In this document: in pieces, positions 1 to 10,481 of the stretch
Layout: each line of letters begins with the position of its first letter
Numbering within the stretch: the stretch's first letter is position 1
Origin: Brachypterus glaber
Lineage: Eukaryota > Arthropoda > Insecta > Coleoptera > Kateretidae
Length of the DNA: 64,000 nucleotides
Assembly (NCBI GenBank): GCA_958510825.1
Contig: OY294044.1
Span: 103,578,893-103,642,892, forward strand
Reading direction: 5' to 3'
Position numbers and translations under genes: made by a program
The notes under the pieces: model-generated
Databases searched by the model: none
Seen by the model: the letters and a program-made list of their open reading frames with translations, nothing else
Told to the model about the DNA's origin: nothing

Positions 1-604
1 GGTAATTTATAATTTTATTTTAATTAATATGATTAATTAAAGTTGTCTACTTGTCATTTTAAATAAACATTGTAACAGCACATATTTGAGTTTTTGTTTA
101 AATTATAATCAACACAAGATATACAAATCTATTCAAATCATAGTTATTTTTCAGGTTTATACATGCTGTAAAAGATAATTAATATTCTAGTACATTATTT
201 TTTATGTGTTTGAATCTTAACACATAAACTGCCAAGCACATGTATGTTTACAAGATTCTGGCGCCCAAGGTGTTAAACTAAGCTTATTATCATAATTTTT
301 AATCCATGAACCCCTGTGCCCGTACTGATGCCAGTTAGCCGATCGCAACCGTACATTTTCTTTTCTATAATAAGTAACCAGGGCAGCGCCTGATAATTTT
401 TTAGTTTTTACTTATTCTAGACAGGAAAACGCGGTACAGCTTTCCGTCATGTTAACCAAATGTCGGTAACTTCAAACAAATGCCTGTCATCATTTTTATC
501 TTGTTTAGTACAAGACTAAAAAGTGACCCATCAATAAAATATGTAACCAAGTCAAAATTGTTTTTCTAGAAAATATTTATCACAGTCAATAGCAGGCGCA
601 TGAA
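1..604. other. AT-rich stretch, nothing recognised
   Basis: No coding segment, RNA gene or repeat could be recognised in this stretch. The non-LTR retrotransposon reading frame becomes visible only at about 605. Confidence 0.5.
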
Positions 605-1113
605 AATCACGAGAGTGTTAGATTTCTTGGTATCACGTTAAATTCTGAACTTACCTGGGAGCCCTACATTATTTTTATATCAAATAAAATCTCCAAAAAC
701 ATATTTGTATTGCGTAATTTGGTCAATTTCGTACCAAAAAATGTAGCACTTACAGCTTATCATTCCCTGGTTATGTCATATATGCTATACTCACTTTTAA
801 GCTGGGGGCACTCTTGCCATTCAAACCGAATTTTTGGATTGCAACGTAAAGCCATTCGTATAATATGTAGCATGAACTATAGGGATGACGTAAGACATTG
901 TTTTGTGGATTTGAATTTGTTAACTTTTCCAAGTATGTATATTTTTTATTGTTTAATTTTTGCAAAAGAAAATACCAATGTGTATACTACCAGATCAAAC
1001 ATTCATAATCATAATATTAGAACTCAAAATAATTTAAACAAGATTTCTTAGACTAAACTCCAGCAGATTCGGTCAAAATTATTTTATTCCCCTATTTTAC
1101 AATAAACTACCTG
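605..1113 (+). pseudogene. LINE A, reverse transcriptase C-terminal part (5' segment of a split copy)
   Basis: The frame is open from about 605 and encodes the end of a non-LTR reverse transcriptase: an RFLGITL motif near the start, then a long helical region with LLSWG and LQRKAIRII, typical of the thumb/C-terminal tail of Jockey/CR1-type LINEs. The frame ends at 1051, and the tail continues in another frame (FYNKLPEH) up to about 1113. The fingers and palm, including the YADD/FADD site, are absent, so the copy is 5'-truncated as well as frameshifted. At 1114 it is interrupted by an oppositely oriented LINE and resumes at 2306. The LINE nature is clear; the clade is not resolved. Confidence 0.8.
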
Positions 1114-1121
1114 AACATATT

Positions 1122-2297
1122 TTTATTTATTTATTTTATTTATTCCAGCATGATAATGCTATCTAATATACATATTATGTACAAAGAAAAAAAATAACAT
1201 TAATATTAACCATTAAAAACAGCATTTACAAAACAAAAAAAAAACAAAAATTATTGTGTAAATAAAAGAAGGCGCCACGTAGAAATTAACGTAGAGTTAA
1301 AGGCCAGGTCAGAGTCAAATAAGGACTGGAGGAAAGAGTTTTGAGTACAGGAAAGGCGTTTCACAAAATTAGCAACTTTTTTGCGTCGTAAAGCATCAAG
1401 CGTGTCAATTCCGGAATTCGCGAACATTTCTGAAGCACTATTGTAGCGGGAAAGTCTGTGTAGTATACGGAAGGAATCGTTATAACATATCCGAAGCGTG
1501 CGCCATGAAGCAGCAGTGTGGTTAAACCATAGTTCACCAGCGTAGAGGTTATAGCAGAATGTTTTAAAAAGAAGATTTTTGACTTCGGGGGAGCACTTAT
1601 AAAACCTTCTGGCAATCATGTTTGCGCGGGCACATAAGCTTTTGTAGTGTCGTTGAATATCAGAATTATCACAGAGCTTGTCATTTATAACATGACCAAG
1701 ATATTTTATCTCAGAGACGCGATCAACTAAACTATTATCGAGATACACAGGAGGAACACTAAGGTCTTTATATGAAGGGGGTTTAAATACCATCATTTTG
1801 CTTTTGTCGCCGTTGTATTTGAGAAAGAAAGCCCTAGCGAACTCTTCGCATTTTTTCACCAACATGCGAATACCCTGAAGTGAAGGACTAAGAAGGACCA
1901 TGTCATCGGCGTAGCTAATGCAGTTAATCTTGACGCCTCCACAATAACAGCCTGCAGGAACTTTGGCAAGGATTGAGTGCAGTTCATCAATATAAGAATT
2001 AAATTCATCAGGAGCGAGTAAGCTGCCTTGCCGTACTCCGTTGCGAAGATTGAAGGATGGAGACAGAGAGGACCCCCAGAGGACAGATGCGGTGGCTTTG
2101 CGATTCCAGCTATTCAAAAATCGGCATAGGTATCTAGGAACCTTACGTTTTAATAAAGTGTTGATCAAAGTAGGATGGTGCACTCTATCAAACGCCTTCC
2201 TTAGGTCCAGGAAAATAGCATAAACAGGGGTATTCTTTTTAAGGTAATACGTAACCGTTTCTTTAAACAACAGGATAGCTTCAGACGTGCCACTATA
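1122..2297 (-). mobile_element. LINE B, 5'-truncated non-LTR retrotransposon inserted in LINE A
   Basis: This minus-strand element has its 3' end at the low-coordinate side, with an AATAAA-rich tail at about 1122-1145, and its 5' truncation near 2297. It lies between two 8-bp copies of AACATATT (1114-1121 and 2298-2305), a plausible target-site duplication. The interrupted LINE A continues on both sides. The insertion is therefore later than LINE A. Confidence 0.8.
1251..2297 (-). CDS. LINE B reverse transcriptase fragment
   Basis: The frame is uninterrupted over about 349 codons: the first Met lies at 2270 and the frame is open upstream to the truncation point. In order it shows the FLDLRKAFDRVHH palm motif (first catalytic Asp), NGVRQGS (RT motif 4/B), the catalytic SYADD box, and KYLGHVI, then a helical thumb and C-terminal tail. 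This is the central and C-terminal part of a non-LTR reverse transcriptase, which copies its own RNA at a nicked target. The N-terminal endonuclease and fingers are lost to 5' truncation, as is usual for LINE copies. The lack of stops suggests a fairly young insertion. It is not a host gene; the exact clade is uncertain. Confidence 0.85.
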   Translation of the reverse strand, partial: YSGTSEAILLFKETVTYYLKKNTPVYAIFLDLRKAFDRVHHPTLINTLLKRKVPRYLCRFLNSWNRKATASVLWGSSLSPSFNLRNGVRQGSLLAPDEFNSYIDELHSILAKVPAGCYCGGVKINCISYADDMVLLSPSLQGIRMLVKKCEEFARAFFLKYNGDKSKMMVFKPPSYKDLSVPPVYLDNSLVDRVSEIKYLGHVINDKLCDNSDIQRHYKSLCARANMIARRFYKCSPEVKNLLFKTFCYNLYAGELWFNHTAASWRTLRICYNDSFRILHRLSRYNSASEMFANSGIDTLDALRRKKVANFVKRLSCTQNSFLQSLFDSDLAFNSTLISTWRLLLFTQ

Positions 2298-2305
2298 AAC
2301 ATATT

Positions 2306-2402
2306 AAACAACTACCCTTAATCAATTATACAAGTAAAATAAGAGCGTTTTTGGCGAGGAAGGCATTTTATAGTTATCAAGAGTTTTTGTCTTTAAACTG
2401 TA
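2306..2402 (+). pseudogene. LINE A, terminal segment after the LINE B insertion
   Basis: Immediately after the right duplication a frame encodes KIRAFLARKAFYSYQEFL, the terminal signature seen at the end of related LINE proteins here (compare 53800-53865 and 45870-45930). It completes the protein tail interrupted at 1113. The remainder to about 2410 is the short 3' end, abutting the tail of a SINE. Confidence 0.65.
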
Positions 2403-2410
2403 TTGATATT

Positions 2411-2658
2411 TACATGTTTGTTTAACCTCGTACTATTCTACTTAATTAAGCATCCCCTGACTTGGGCTAGTAGTAGAGGGAACCACCGGCTTATACTGAC
2501 TTTCGAACCAGTTTCTAGGGAGTGTCCGTTTCACTTATCGCCTTCGACAAATTTCAATTATTAATTAACTGAAAAAGGCAAATCGGCGCCAGTGAGAATC
2601 GAACTCACGATAGTAGACTTGCTATGCATACGCGCTAGCCACTACGCTATGCCTCCCA
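2411..2658 (-). mobile_element. SINE-A copy 1, tRNA-derived, near full length
   Basis: The minus strand reads as a tRNA-like head followed by a body and a tail. The head starts near 2658 with GGGAGGCATAGCGTAGTGG (box A-like) and has a box B-like GAGTTCGATTCTCAC, seen in reverse complement at 2592-2608. The body includes GCGCCGATTTGCC and CCGGTGGTTCCCTC and ends in CGAGGTTAAACA, followed by TGTAA-type tail sequence. The same body recurs six more times in this window on both strands. Internal boxes imply RNA polymerase III transcription; mobility would depend on a LINE. The anticodon region is too diverged to assign an isotype. Confidence 0.8.
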
Positions 2659-2688
2659 ATTTGCGTTACGTAATACTTGAACGTTCCC
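2659..2688. repeat. Isolated end of a PIF/Harbinger-like MITE
   Basis: This is one terminal inverted repeat, GCGTTACGTAATACTTGAAC followed by GTTCCC. It lies back to back with the complete element that follows and shares its TAA flank. The rest of this copy is missing; the SINE-A head starts where it should continue. Confidence 0.6.
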
Positions 2689-2932
2689 TAAGGGAACGAT
2701 CAAGTATTACGTAACGCAAATTTTACCAACATTCATACACTTCATACCTCGGTTCTCGCGTTATTTAAGGCTGTAGAGATTTCATATTTTGGCTACCCCG
2801 CTAATAAGGGGTGTGTTAGAGGGGGTAGCCAAAATATGAAATCTCTATAATCTATAATAACGCGAGAACCGGGGTATGAAGTGTATGAATTTTGGTACAA
2901 TTTGCGTTACGTAATACTTGAAAGTTCCCTAA
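2689..2932. mobile_element. PIF/Harbinger-like MITE with very long inverted repeats
   Basis: The element begins GGGAAC at 2692, ends GTTCCC at 2929, and is flanked on both sides by TAA (2689-2691 and 2930-2932). A 3-bp TWA duplication is typical of PIF/Harbinger. The arms pair over roughly 100 bp each, including GGTTCTCGCG and TTTGGCTACCCC, leaving a loop of about 25 bp near 2797-2822. It has no coding capacity. Another member is at 6077-6238 and fragments are at 29484 and 30790. Confidence 0.75.
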
Positions 2933-3556
2933 GTGTCATGAGGCGTGCGTGCGTGCAAGTGAGAGGAACCAAAAATCGATTGTTTTGAGATAAGAGGTTG
3001 AGAATGTAATTCGTTTTCAAATGATCACCTTGTATACTGAAAATTAATGAATAGCAGGAAAAAAATACTTTTTTTAGGTTTTCCATATTTTCTTGGTATT
3101 TCCGGTAAACAATGATTTCCATAAATGGAACATTTACATAGCTAAATTTGTTTTATTAATTTTATTGCACATTGTTTGTTGGGGAAAAGTGGAAAAGCCC
3201 GTTAAACTGTGCATAGATTATGAAAAAAGCAGATTCAAGGATATTTTATGGAAAAAAGCCATTTGTATACCACTGCTCGAATGAACCTTGTTTGAAATCT
3301 CTTATATCAATATTATTTTTAGAACTACAATTTAATATTTTCGAATTTAAAAAGTTTAAGTACAAACAAAATGTAAACAACTATTACTACCGGTAAACTA
3401 GAAAATCTAAGAACAGCAAAGGAAAGTAGTTAAAGGACGTAATTGCATGTACGTAAGTATATCTTATATACGTAAGTTAAAATGGAAAAAAATTTATCAT
3501 ATGATGAATAATTGTATATTTTAAATGTTTTCCTATTTTACTGAATAAGATTGTCA
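2933..3556. other. AT-rich stretch, nothing recognised
   Basis: No protein family or repeat seen elsewhere in the window is recognised here. Short open frames are present, but they show no motif and have the base composition of noncoding DNA. Confidence 0.4.
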
Positions 3557-5716
3557 TACACTGAAAGAAATTACATTGAAAAGGTGTAAAAAATACACCC
3601 TATAAATGTGTAAATTTTACAGCTCTATAAAAATGTACATCAACATTGATGTGAAACTACACACGTGAGGTGATTTTGACCTAGAGTGTGTATTTTTACA
3701 TCCATACATTCTGCAACAATACACTCGGAGCTCAAGGAAGTGTATTTTTATAAACATGCCTTTAGCAACACCCGAAGTGTAAAAATCACACTTCTGATGT
3801 ACAAGCCCAATCGCGGGCGTTAAGCTCAAGTCACGTGACTTGAGAAGCCAGAAACCCTGCTTCATCGAGTCTGGTGGCTGCCGACCATTATAATTGTTTA
3901 CGTTTGTAAGACCGTACGTATAATTTTGTGTGTGCTAGATTTTTCAAAGAAATAATTGGTAAGTGTTGAATAAAAGTAGATATTTAAAAAGTGTTATTAA
4001 TACAATATCCTTAAAACATACATTTTATAATATTTTACTTATTTAGGCGGTAACACTGGCCTGCAAATTTTAAGTTGTTAAGACTTGTGTATGTTTTCTG
4101 TTTCTTTTTTATATTGGTATTTTTTGTAGCTCTGATTACGAATATACGTTTTATTTTTCTGTTGCGTAGTTTTTCCATAAAACACTAAAAAGGTCCACTG
4201 TTACCAACCTTTCCAGTTTCAATGACATTCTTATAGAAAATGTTGACAGGGGTAGACAAGTGGACGTCATATACACAGACATAATGAAAGCATTCGATCA
4301 AATCGACCATTATGTACTGTTACATACTCTAAAATGCATAGGGTTTAGCCCGATGTTACTTCTTCTATTTGAGTCTTACTTGCTTAATAGGTTACAATTT
4401 GTGCAGTATAACGGCATTAATTCAATTTCAATTTCACCTACATCTGGTATCTAGGATCTAACTTGGGCCCTTTGTTGTTTTTAATATTTATAAATAATCT
4501 GCTGTTGATTTTGGTTTGTTTCAAGCTTATGTTTGCTGATGACTTAAAAATATTTTGTGTTATTTCAAATATTATAGATTGTTTTAATCTTCAACAAGAA
4601 TTAGATAAGATTAATTCTTGGTGTAATGCAAATAGACTAAAATTAAATATTAATAAATGTAAAGTCGTTACGTATACTCGCAAATTGTACCCAATAGTCT
4701 ATAACTACAGCATTAATAATCAAGTACTGGAAAGATGCAACGATATTAAAGACCTGGGTGTTACATTTGACTCTAAGTTAACATTTTCCTTACATATAAA
4801 CAATATATGCAATTCTGCGTCTAGATTACTAGGATTTATTGTTCGTAACACCAGGTCATTTAACTCGCCAGCTTGTCTAAAATCTCTATATTTTAGCCTT
4901 GTAAGATCCAGATTAGAATACGCATCTTTGATATGGTATCCAATTTATGAGAGTCAAAAAAATCAAATTGAGTCAGTTCAACTAAAATTTTTAAAAATGT
5001 TAAATTACAGAATTGAAAGAATTTATCCCCCACAAGGTACCGATCAATTATATCTATTAAACAAATACGATATACTCACCTTAGACGTACGTAGAAAAAA
5101 TGCTTCATTATTATATTAATTTTTAGTCAATCTCTTAGGAAATAAAATTGACTGCATATATTTACTAAGTAAAATAAATTTTCTAGTCCCCCGTGGTAAC
5201 TCAAGACAAGTAGGCACATTTTCTATCTCTTCTGCCAGGACTAATATTCTTTACAAATCTCCGGTGTATATCATGTGCAATAATTTCAATTGCTTAAGCA
5301 ATGATATTGATATTAATTTTAGTGGTCTAGGTCAAATTCTTTATAGTGAAAATCATAATCCCGCATAATATTTTTTATTAATATTTTATTTGTATTTATT
5401 GATAGATATATTTTGTATTTTTGCAATGCAAAAATTTATTTATGTGTATATTTTGTATCATATATGTAGATGTTTATTTATACTTGTCCTGCCATTAGTG
5501 TATACTGTTGGTCAATAAAGATTATTATTATTCATAAATAGAAAAATAACAAAATGGTTATTCTATTTCTACGCGTTGGTGTAAACTTTACACACTGGAT
5601 GTAAAAATATAATACACACCGCATTTATATTAACGCTTCAAGTGTAAATTCACATCAGCAGCAGCTGCAAGTAAATTACCCATGCACGTGGATGTAAAAA
5701 CTTATCTCAGTGTAGA
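3557..5716. mobile_element. DNA element with CACTGA-type ends, split by a LINE
   Basis: The left part, from CACTGAAAGAAATTACA at 3557, and the right part, ending in CTTATCTCAGTG near 5716, are imperfect inverted repeats. Both halves are rich in TGTAAA/TTTACA words, as in nonautonomous DNA elements. LINE C occupies the middle. The superfamily is not identifiable and the target duplication is unclear. Confidence 0.45.
4188..5525 (+). pseudogene. LINE C, 5'-truncated retrotransposon with RT pseudogene
   Basis: The coding remnant starts near 4193 (STVTNLSSFND, upstream of the palm) and continues through VDVIYTDIMKAFDQIDH, which carries the first catalytic Asp. A break at about 4452 destroys the PQGSNLGP segment. 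The next frame, from 4463, holds PLLFLIFINN, the catalytic FADD box, KDLGVTFDSKL and the C-terminal tail. A TAA at 5117-5119 interrupts the frame, which continues in the same phase to a second TAA at 5366-5368. The 3' UTR ends with AATAAAGATTATTATTATT at about 5515-5533, a signal plus ATT-repeat tail. It is a Jockey/CR1-type LINE related to LINE H at 47-48.6 kb and is not functional as it stands. Confidence 0.85.
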
Positions 5717-6076
5717 CGACAAGACAAAATTTTATTTATTTTATTTACCATTTATAAATGGTAATTATAATTGTTAAAAAAATTGTTTACAGATGAATAA
5801 CAAAATAGCGTATGATACACGAACGAGAAATATATTTAGGTCTTAAGCAAATCTTGCAATTTCAAATCTCGGCTCATACTCATGATTTGAAATACCCGCA
5901 TACCACCGAGGAATGTTATTTCCCGTCCTTGGATCATAATATACCATTTTATTCACAACTGTATATGTAATACATAAACTACACCTATTAATAAAGTTTG
6001 GGAAGTACATTATTTACTGTCCCACTGTTTTCCACTTCCACGCCTGGATCGAACCTGTAATGAAAAAACAGACCGG
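5717..6076. other. AT-rich stretch, one short repeat fragment
   Basis: Most of this is unrecognised. Around 5808-5830 the words GTATGATACACGAACGA match a segment at 8370-8386, so a fragment of a dispersed repeat is present. No coding signal is seen. Confidence 0.35.
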
Positions 6077-6238
6077 TAAGGGAACGTTCAAGTATTACGT
6101 AACGCTCCTAGGGGGGGGGGGTCATTTTGAATGTTACGCCCATGTTAGTGGTATAGGAAAACAGCATTACAGGAGGAGGGAGGGTGAGAGTCCAAAATGA
6201 TCAAAAATTGCGTTACGTAATACTTGAACATTCCCTAA
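6077..6238. mobile_element. PIF/Harbinger-like MITE, short member
   Basis: GGGAACGTTCAAGTATTACG starts at 6080 and its reverse complement ends at 6235. Both sides are flanked by TAA (6077-6079 and 6236-6238). The ends match the element at 2692-2929, but the interior differs and contains a G-run at 6111-6120. It is noncoding. Confidence 0.75.
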
Positions 6239-6415
6239 CCTACATATTACTGGTCTGCATTTAAATCAATAATTTCCGCTAGATGGCGCCACCGATTAAA
6301 ATATCGTTGAGCTTTTATTTCTTTTAATGAAAATTACATAAATATTTTAATTTTAAAACATTTTTAACAAAAAAGTAATCTAATAATATAAATTTTATAT
6401 TAAAATTAGAATAAA

Positions 6416-6587
6416 ATAATAATTGAAATTTGGCGAAGGCGTAAGTGAAGCGGACACTCACTATAAATTGGTTCGAAAGTCAACTAAAGCCGGTGGTTCC
6501 CTCTACTACTAGCCCACACAAGTCCTGGACTTCGGGGATGCTTAATTAAGTAGAATAGTACGAGGTTAAACAAAAATGTAAATGTAA
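6416..6587 (+). mobile_element. SINE-A copy 2, 5'-truncated
   Basis: This plus-strand copy begins inside the body (AATTGAAATTTGGCGAAGG) and lacks the tRNA-like head. It contains AAAGCCGGTGGTTCCCTC and the end motif CGAGGTTAAACA, with a TGTAAATGTAAA tail. No clear target duplication was found. Confidence 0.75.
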
Positions 6588-6593
6588 ATCTAA

Positions 6594-6979
6594 ACCCTTG
6601 CGACTTTACAATCACGCTGAAAAAACTCTGGAAACATTCTAATAACATTTTGTAATCATGCTGTTACCAGAGTATTTCCAGAGTGTATTTGTGCCCTTTA
6701 TCCATAACGTTCCCAGAGTAAAATCAGAGCGTTTTCAGAGTGTTTTCGTTTGGACTTTTTTTTTTTTTTTTCCTCCATTTTTTTTTTTTTTTTTTGAAAA
6801 AAAAAAAAAAAAGTCCAAACCCACTTTGGATCTACTGTGAATCAAGCCTGGAACCACTCTGATTCAACTCTAACAAAATGGCACAAAACCACTCTGGAAA
6901 CACGTTGGCAGCAGAATGTTTTCACCCTGACTCTGTTTCCAGAGTGTTTCCAGAGTAAGTTGAAGGTCGCAAGGGAATA
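6594..6979. mobile_element. Foldback MITE with CCCTTGCGAC ends
   Basis: The left end CCCTTGCGACTTTACAA and right end AAGGTCGCAAGGG are inverted. The interior carries many CCAGAGT/ACTCTGG words in both orientations. The centre is a hairpin, with TTTGGAC plus a T-run near 6750-6778 pairing with an A-run plus GTCCAAA near 6797-6820. An apparent frame across the centre only reads the homopolymers and is not a gene. Confidence 0.6.
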
Positions 6980-7727
6980 GATGTTAACAGTTTTATATGT
7001 TACTATAATAAAAAAGATGGCTGAACTGCTGTTATCATCATAATAAACACAAATATAATCTAATACATTTTGGTTTAAAGACGTAAATAGTACAGCTTTA
7101 TTATTTTGTTTTTTTGTTTTTCAGATTCAGAAGGATAGTAAATGTTATAAACAGTAACTTGTGAGTTATCAACAGTCTTTTTCTGGTCGTATTTTGTTTG
7201 TTATTTTAGGTTACGTGTATTTAAAACTTTTAAACTTTTATATGATTGTGCTTTTCTCAGCAAAATGATTTGTGCTAAAATTGAAAAAAAAATAAAAAAA
7301 ACAACATATTATAGTATTGTTTTTTTCCATTTAAATTCAATAACCTAGGTTTCGAAAAAATAGTAAAGTACCTACATTATTTTTAAATAAAATCAGTTGC
7401 GAATAAAATAGTATACGAGTCTCCCGGAAAAAGGTACTTCTTCTCAACCCATAAATGGTGGCTCTTCGTGCCTCGATTTATTTAGGTCTCGGAAAAGTAG
7501 TATTTTCCGAGTCCACCTGTAATATACTATTATTCGAATGTATCTAAAAGCGCCACTTTTTGTATAATCAACCTGTATGCAAAGTTTAATTTTTGGCCTA
7601 GACAGAAAAGTAAAATAGTTAACGTTGATTGATATTCAAACTGTTGACATTTGAAATATAAGCAAATTTGTTGTCAAAAATACAAATATAATAAATAATA
7701 AAATATATTTATATGTACGGGGTGTCC
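6980..7727. other. AT-rich stretch with one hairpin
   Basis: At about 7409-7553 two arms pair imperfectly around GTATACGAGTCTCCCGGAAAA and TTTTCCGAGTCCACC, followed by AATATACTATT. This suggests a small foldback repeat. The rest is unrecognised. Confidence 0.35.
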
Positions 7728-8343
7728 CAACTCTATTTACCCAGCGATTTTCTTGTAAACTAAAAGAGATACTCAAGTTCTGAGAAAACCATTTTAAATA
7801 AGACAACTTAAACTATCTTTTAGCATATGTTTGATACTTTCAGCTCTTGAAATGTGGGCAGGGGGACATAAAGGGACATTTTTTTAAATGGTCGTATGAT
7901 ACATCATTTTAAAGCTTATAAAATTCTTCGTCAATATTTCTTTAAAAAATCAAACAATTTTTTAAAAATTACTAATTTTATGATTAAAAAACGTAAATTA
8001 TACTTTTAAACTAAGTTTAATTGACATAAATAAAAATTTACAATAAAAAAACTTAAAAAATCTAATTTTTTAGCACAAAAAATTAAAAAATGAAAACCTT
8101 AAAAAATTGTTTAAAAAATAAAAAAATATACAGTCCAATAGAGAATTTTATTTGCTTTAAAGTGATGAATCACAAACCCCCGTTTTCATTTTAAAAAAAT
8201 TCCCACCATGCCCCCAAGTAAAAGTATCAAATATATGCTAAAAGATAGTTTAAGTTGTCTAATTTAAGACGGTTTTCGCTGAACTTGATTATCTCTTTTA
8301 GTTTTCGAGAAAATCGCTGGGTAAATAGAGTTGGAACACCGGG
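7728..8343. mobile_element. TA-flanked long-inverted-repeat element, copy 1
   Basis: The ends CGGGGTGTCCCAACTC (7728) and GAGTTGGAACACCGGG (to 8343) are inverted and flanked by TA. The arms pair over more than 150 bp, including CTTTTAGCATATGTTTGATA. The centre is AT-rich. TA flanks and this end sequence suggest a nonautonomous Tc1/mariner-type element; no transposase is encoded. Relatives are at 9811-10469 and 33054-33781. Confidence 0.65.
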
Positions 8344-8375
8344 TATATTACAATCAAACAAAGAATAGTGTATGA

Positions 8376-8480
8376 TACACGGACGAAAACTGTTTTTATG
8401 GCGATTACGGTTGCCAACCTCGCTTTCCGAGCTCTGGTGGCAATCTCCGTAATCGCCCTAAAAACAGTATTTTTCGTCCA
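8376..8480. repeat. Hairpin repeat
   Basis: GGACGAAAACTGTTTTTATGG and its mate near 8454-8480 (CCTAAAAACAGTATTTTTCG) pair, as do GCGATTACGG and CCGTAATCGC. The hairpin is about 105 bp with a short GC-richer loop, and its function is unknown. Confidence 0.6.
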
Positions 8481-8483
8481 CAC

Positions 8484-8705
8484 TGTAAAAACTGCATGTA
8501 AAATAATGTAAAAATACATGAATTTACATAGTACGGAATATTAAAGTTACTATTCTGGACTATGCATAACTCATGAATTTATGTAAAAGAATGTAAAATA
8601 ATGTAAAATAATGTAAAAGAATGTAAAAGAATGTAAAATAATTTAAAATAATGTAAAAAAATATATTTACATTGATTTACATATTTTTACATGATTTTAC
8701 AATGT
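8484..8705. repeat. Degenerate 10-bp tandem array (ATGTAAAATA-like)
   Basis: Units such as ATGTAAAATA and ATGTAAAAGA are repeated head to tail, most clearly at 8581-8660. Inverted versions (TTTACAT) lie at the right edge to about 8702. It is noncoding. Confidence 0.7.
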
Positions 8706-8720
8706 CGGGCTATGTTATTT

Positions 8721-9145
8721 TAAGACGCGCGTGCGCTTTGGACAATAACCAAGAAGGCGTCGCATCATAAGACGGACCGTTTAATATTGTTATTGTTAGA
8801 GAGATAGCGACGCATGCTGCTAGGTTAAAGTGTTAAAAGTGTAAAAAAAGGTAAATATTATTTATGTACGATATTTAAATGCTTTATTTTCGGCCTAAAA
8901 TGTACATTCATTATAAATTACGATCTTTATCAACCAATAGATCTTTAAAGAAAGATGGAAGCAGTTTATACTCCTATTAAGGGTACAAATCGTTTGATTT
9001 ATTAAACCAAATGAACTTTACGCTACGATATTTCAAAATAGCTTTGACACAGAGACTTGTAATTTGGAACAAAATTTTTCTAAGTAGTAAATATGTTTTT
9101 TCAAATTTCAAAAAGTCTCTATGTCAAAAAGTCCAAACCATTCTG
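8721..9145. other. Nothing recognised
   Basis: No protein motif or known repeat is visible. The stretch is less AT-biased around 8725-8830. Confidence 0.35.
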
Positions 9146-9310
9146 GACTATGTAATTTTTAGCGTTCTGGTCTATGCAAAGTATTACCATTCTGGACTAT
9201 GTAATTTTTACTTTTCCGGTCTATGCAAAACATTACCATTACGGACTATGTAATTTTTACCATTCCGGTCTATGGCAACATATTACCATTTACGGACTAT
9301 GTAATTTAAT
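9146..9310. repeat. Tandem array of about 58-bp units
   Basis: Three head-to-tail units alternate GGACTATGTAATTTTTA with TTCCGGTCTATGCAAA and ACATTACCATT. The unit may itself have arisen from two related half-units (GGACTATG and GGTCTATG). It is open in one frame by chance. Confidence 0.7.
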
Positions 9311-9810
9311 GTAATTTATTTTTACCGTGCATAAACGTATCATAAACTACTAATTTTGGCGTAAGTACACATTTTAAACTTTTTTCTGACCCATAAATTT
9401 TAATTGTTTAGCGAAAAGGCGAGAACTAACAAGCGGATACGGCCATTTTCCTAACGTAGTTTTAAATAAATTATTACGTGACTATTTTTCAAACTCATAT
9501 TTAATTACGGAAGGTCCTAGATCCTTTGTTGCGAAGGATTTTTCTACAAAGTTAAAAAAGTAATTAAAACCAGTTTTCAATAAAGCTGCCAACGAAACAA
9601 TAGGGTTAATCCAGTAATCGTGACATGACTGACTTCAAATAAAATACAGATTAATATTAGCTTTTATAGCTTATGAAATGCGTTTTCTGGTAATACTAAT
9701 TTCATAGTCATCAAGGTGCTTGTTTTTCAAATAATGACAGTTTAATTTAATTTTTTTTTCTTGTTTGTATATTATAAGGGAGCCTATTAGTTGATCCATT
9801 AAAACAAATA
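9311..9810. other. Nothing recognised
   Basis: AT-rich sequence without a recognisable feature. Confidence 0.35.
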
Positions 9811-10469
9811 TACGGAGAGGTCCAAAAGTCACCCCCCCCCCACTTAACTTTTGAACGAGTTGGGATATCGACTTAAAATTTAGAACTCTTAAATAAGACA
9901 ATTTAAACTATCTTTTAGCATATATTTGATACTTTCAGCTCTTAAAATGTGGGCATTTTTTTTAATGGAAAGGGGGTCGTGTGTTACATGATTTTAAAGA
10001 AAATAAAATAATCTATTGGACTGTATATTTTTTATTTTTTAAAAATTTTTTTTTAAGGTTTTAATTTTTCAATTTTTTGTTCTAAAAAATGCGATTTTTT
10101 TAGTTTTTTTTTTGTAAATTTTTATTTATGTCAATTAAAATTAGTTTAAAAGTATAATTTTTTTTCAATAGGAAATATGCCTTTTTTTAAAAATTGTTTG
10201 ATTTTTTTAGAGAAAGTTTAAAATAATTAAACAATATTTAGTTTAATGAAGAATTTCATAAGCTTTAAAATGATGTATCACACAACCCCCTTTCCTTTTA
10301 AAAATATGTCCCACATGCCCCCCTGCCCACATTTTAAGAGCTGAAAGTATTAAATATATGCTAAAAGACAGTTTACATTATCTTATTTAAGAGTTTTAAA
10401 TTTTAAGTCGATATCTCCACTCGTTTAAAAGTTAAAAGGGAGGGGGTGTTACTTTTGGTCCGCTCTATA
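9811..10469. mobile_element. Long-inverted-repeat element, copy 2
   Basis: GGTCCAAAAGTCACCCC on the left pairs with GGGTGTTACTTTTGGTCC on the right. Inner arms carry ACTATCTTTTAGCATATAT and its complement. The inner arms match the element at 7728-8343, while the terminal sequence differs, so this is a related subfamily. It is noncoding. Confidence 0.6.
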
Positions 10470-10481
10470 TTAAAACTATTA

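Noticed and set aside
2586..2657. A functional tRNA gene on the minus strand
   Set aside because: The A and B boxes are present, but the same sequence occurs as the head of a dispersed SINE, the anticodon arm is diverged between copies and a SINE body follows directly.
2689..2932. A CRISPR-like or prokaryotic repeat structure
   Set aside because: The repeats are inverted rather than direct, flanked by TAA duplications and found in unrelated places, which is the signature of a MITE. The genome is eukaryotic.
3617..3865. 82-codon minus-strand frame
   Set aside because: It lies inside the CACTGA-ended DNA element and has no recognisable motif; its composition is that of noncoding DNA.
6658..6840. 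60-codon frame with long Phe and Lys runs
   Set aside because: It is produced by the T-run and A-run of the central hairpin of the MITE at 6594-6979.
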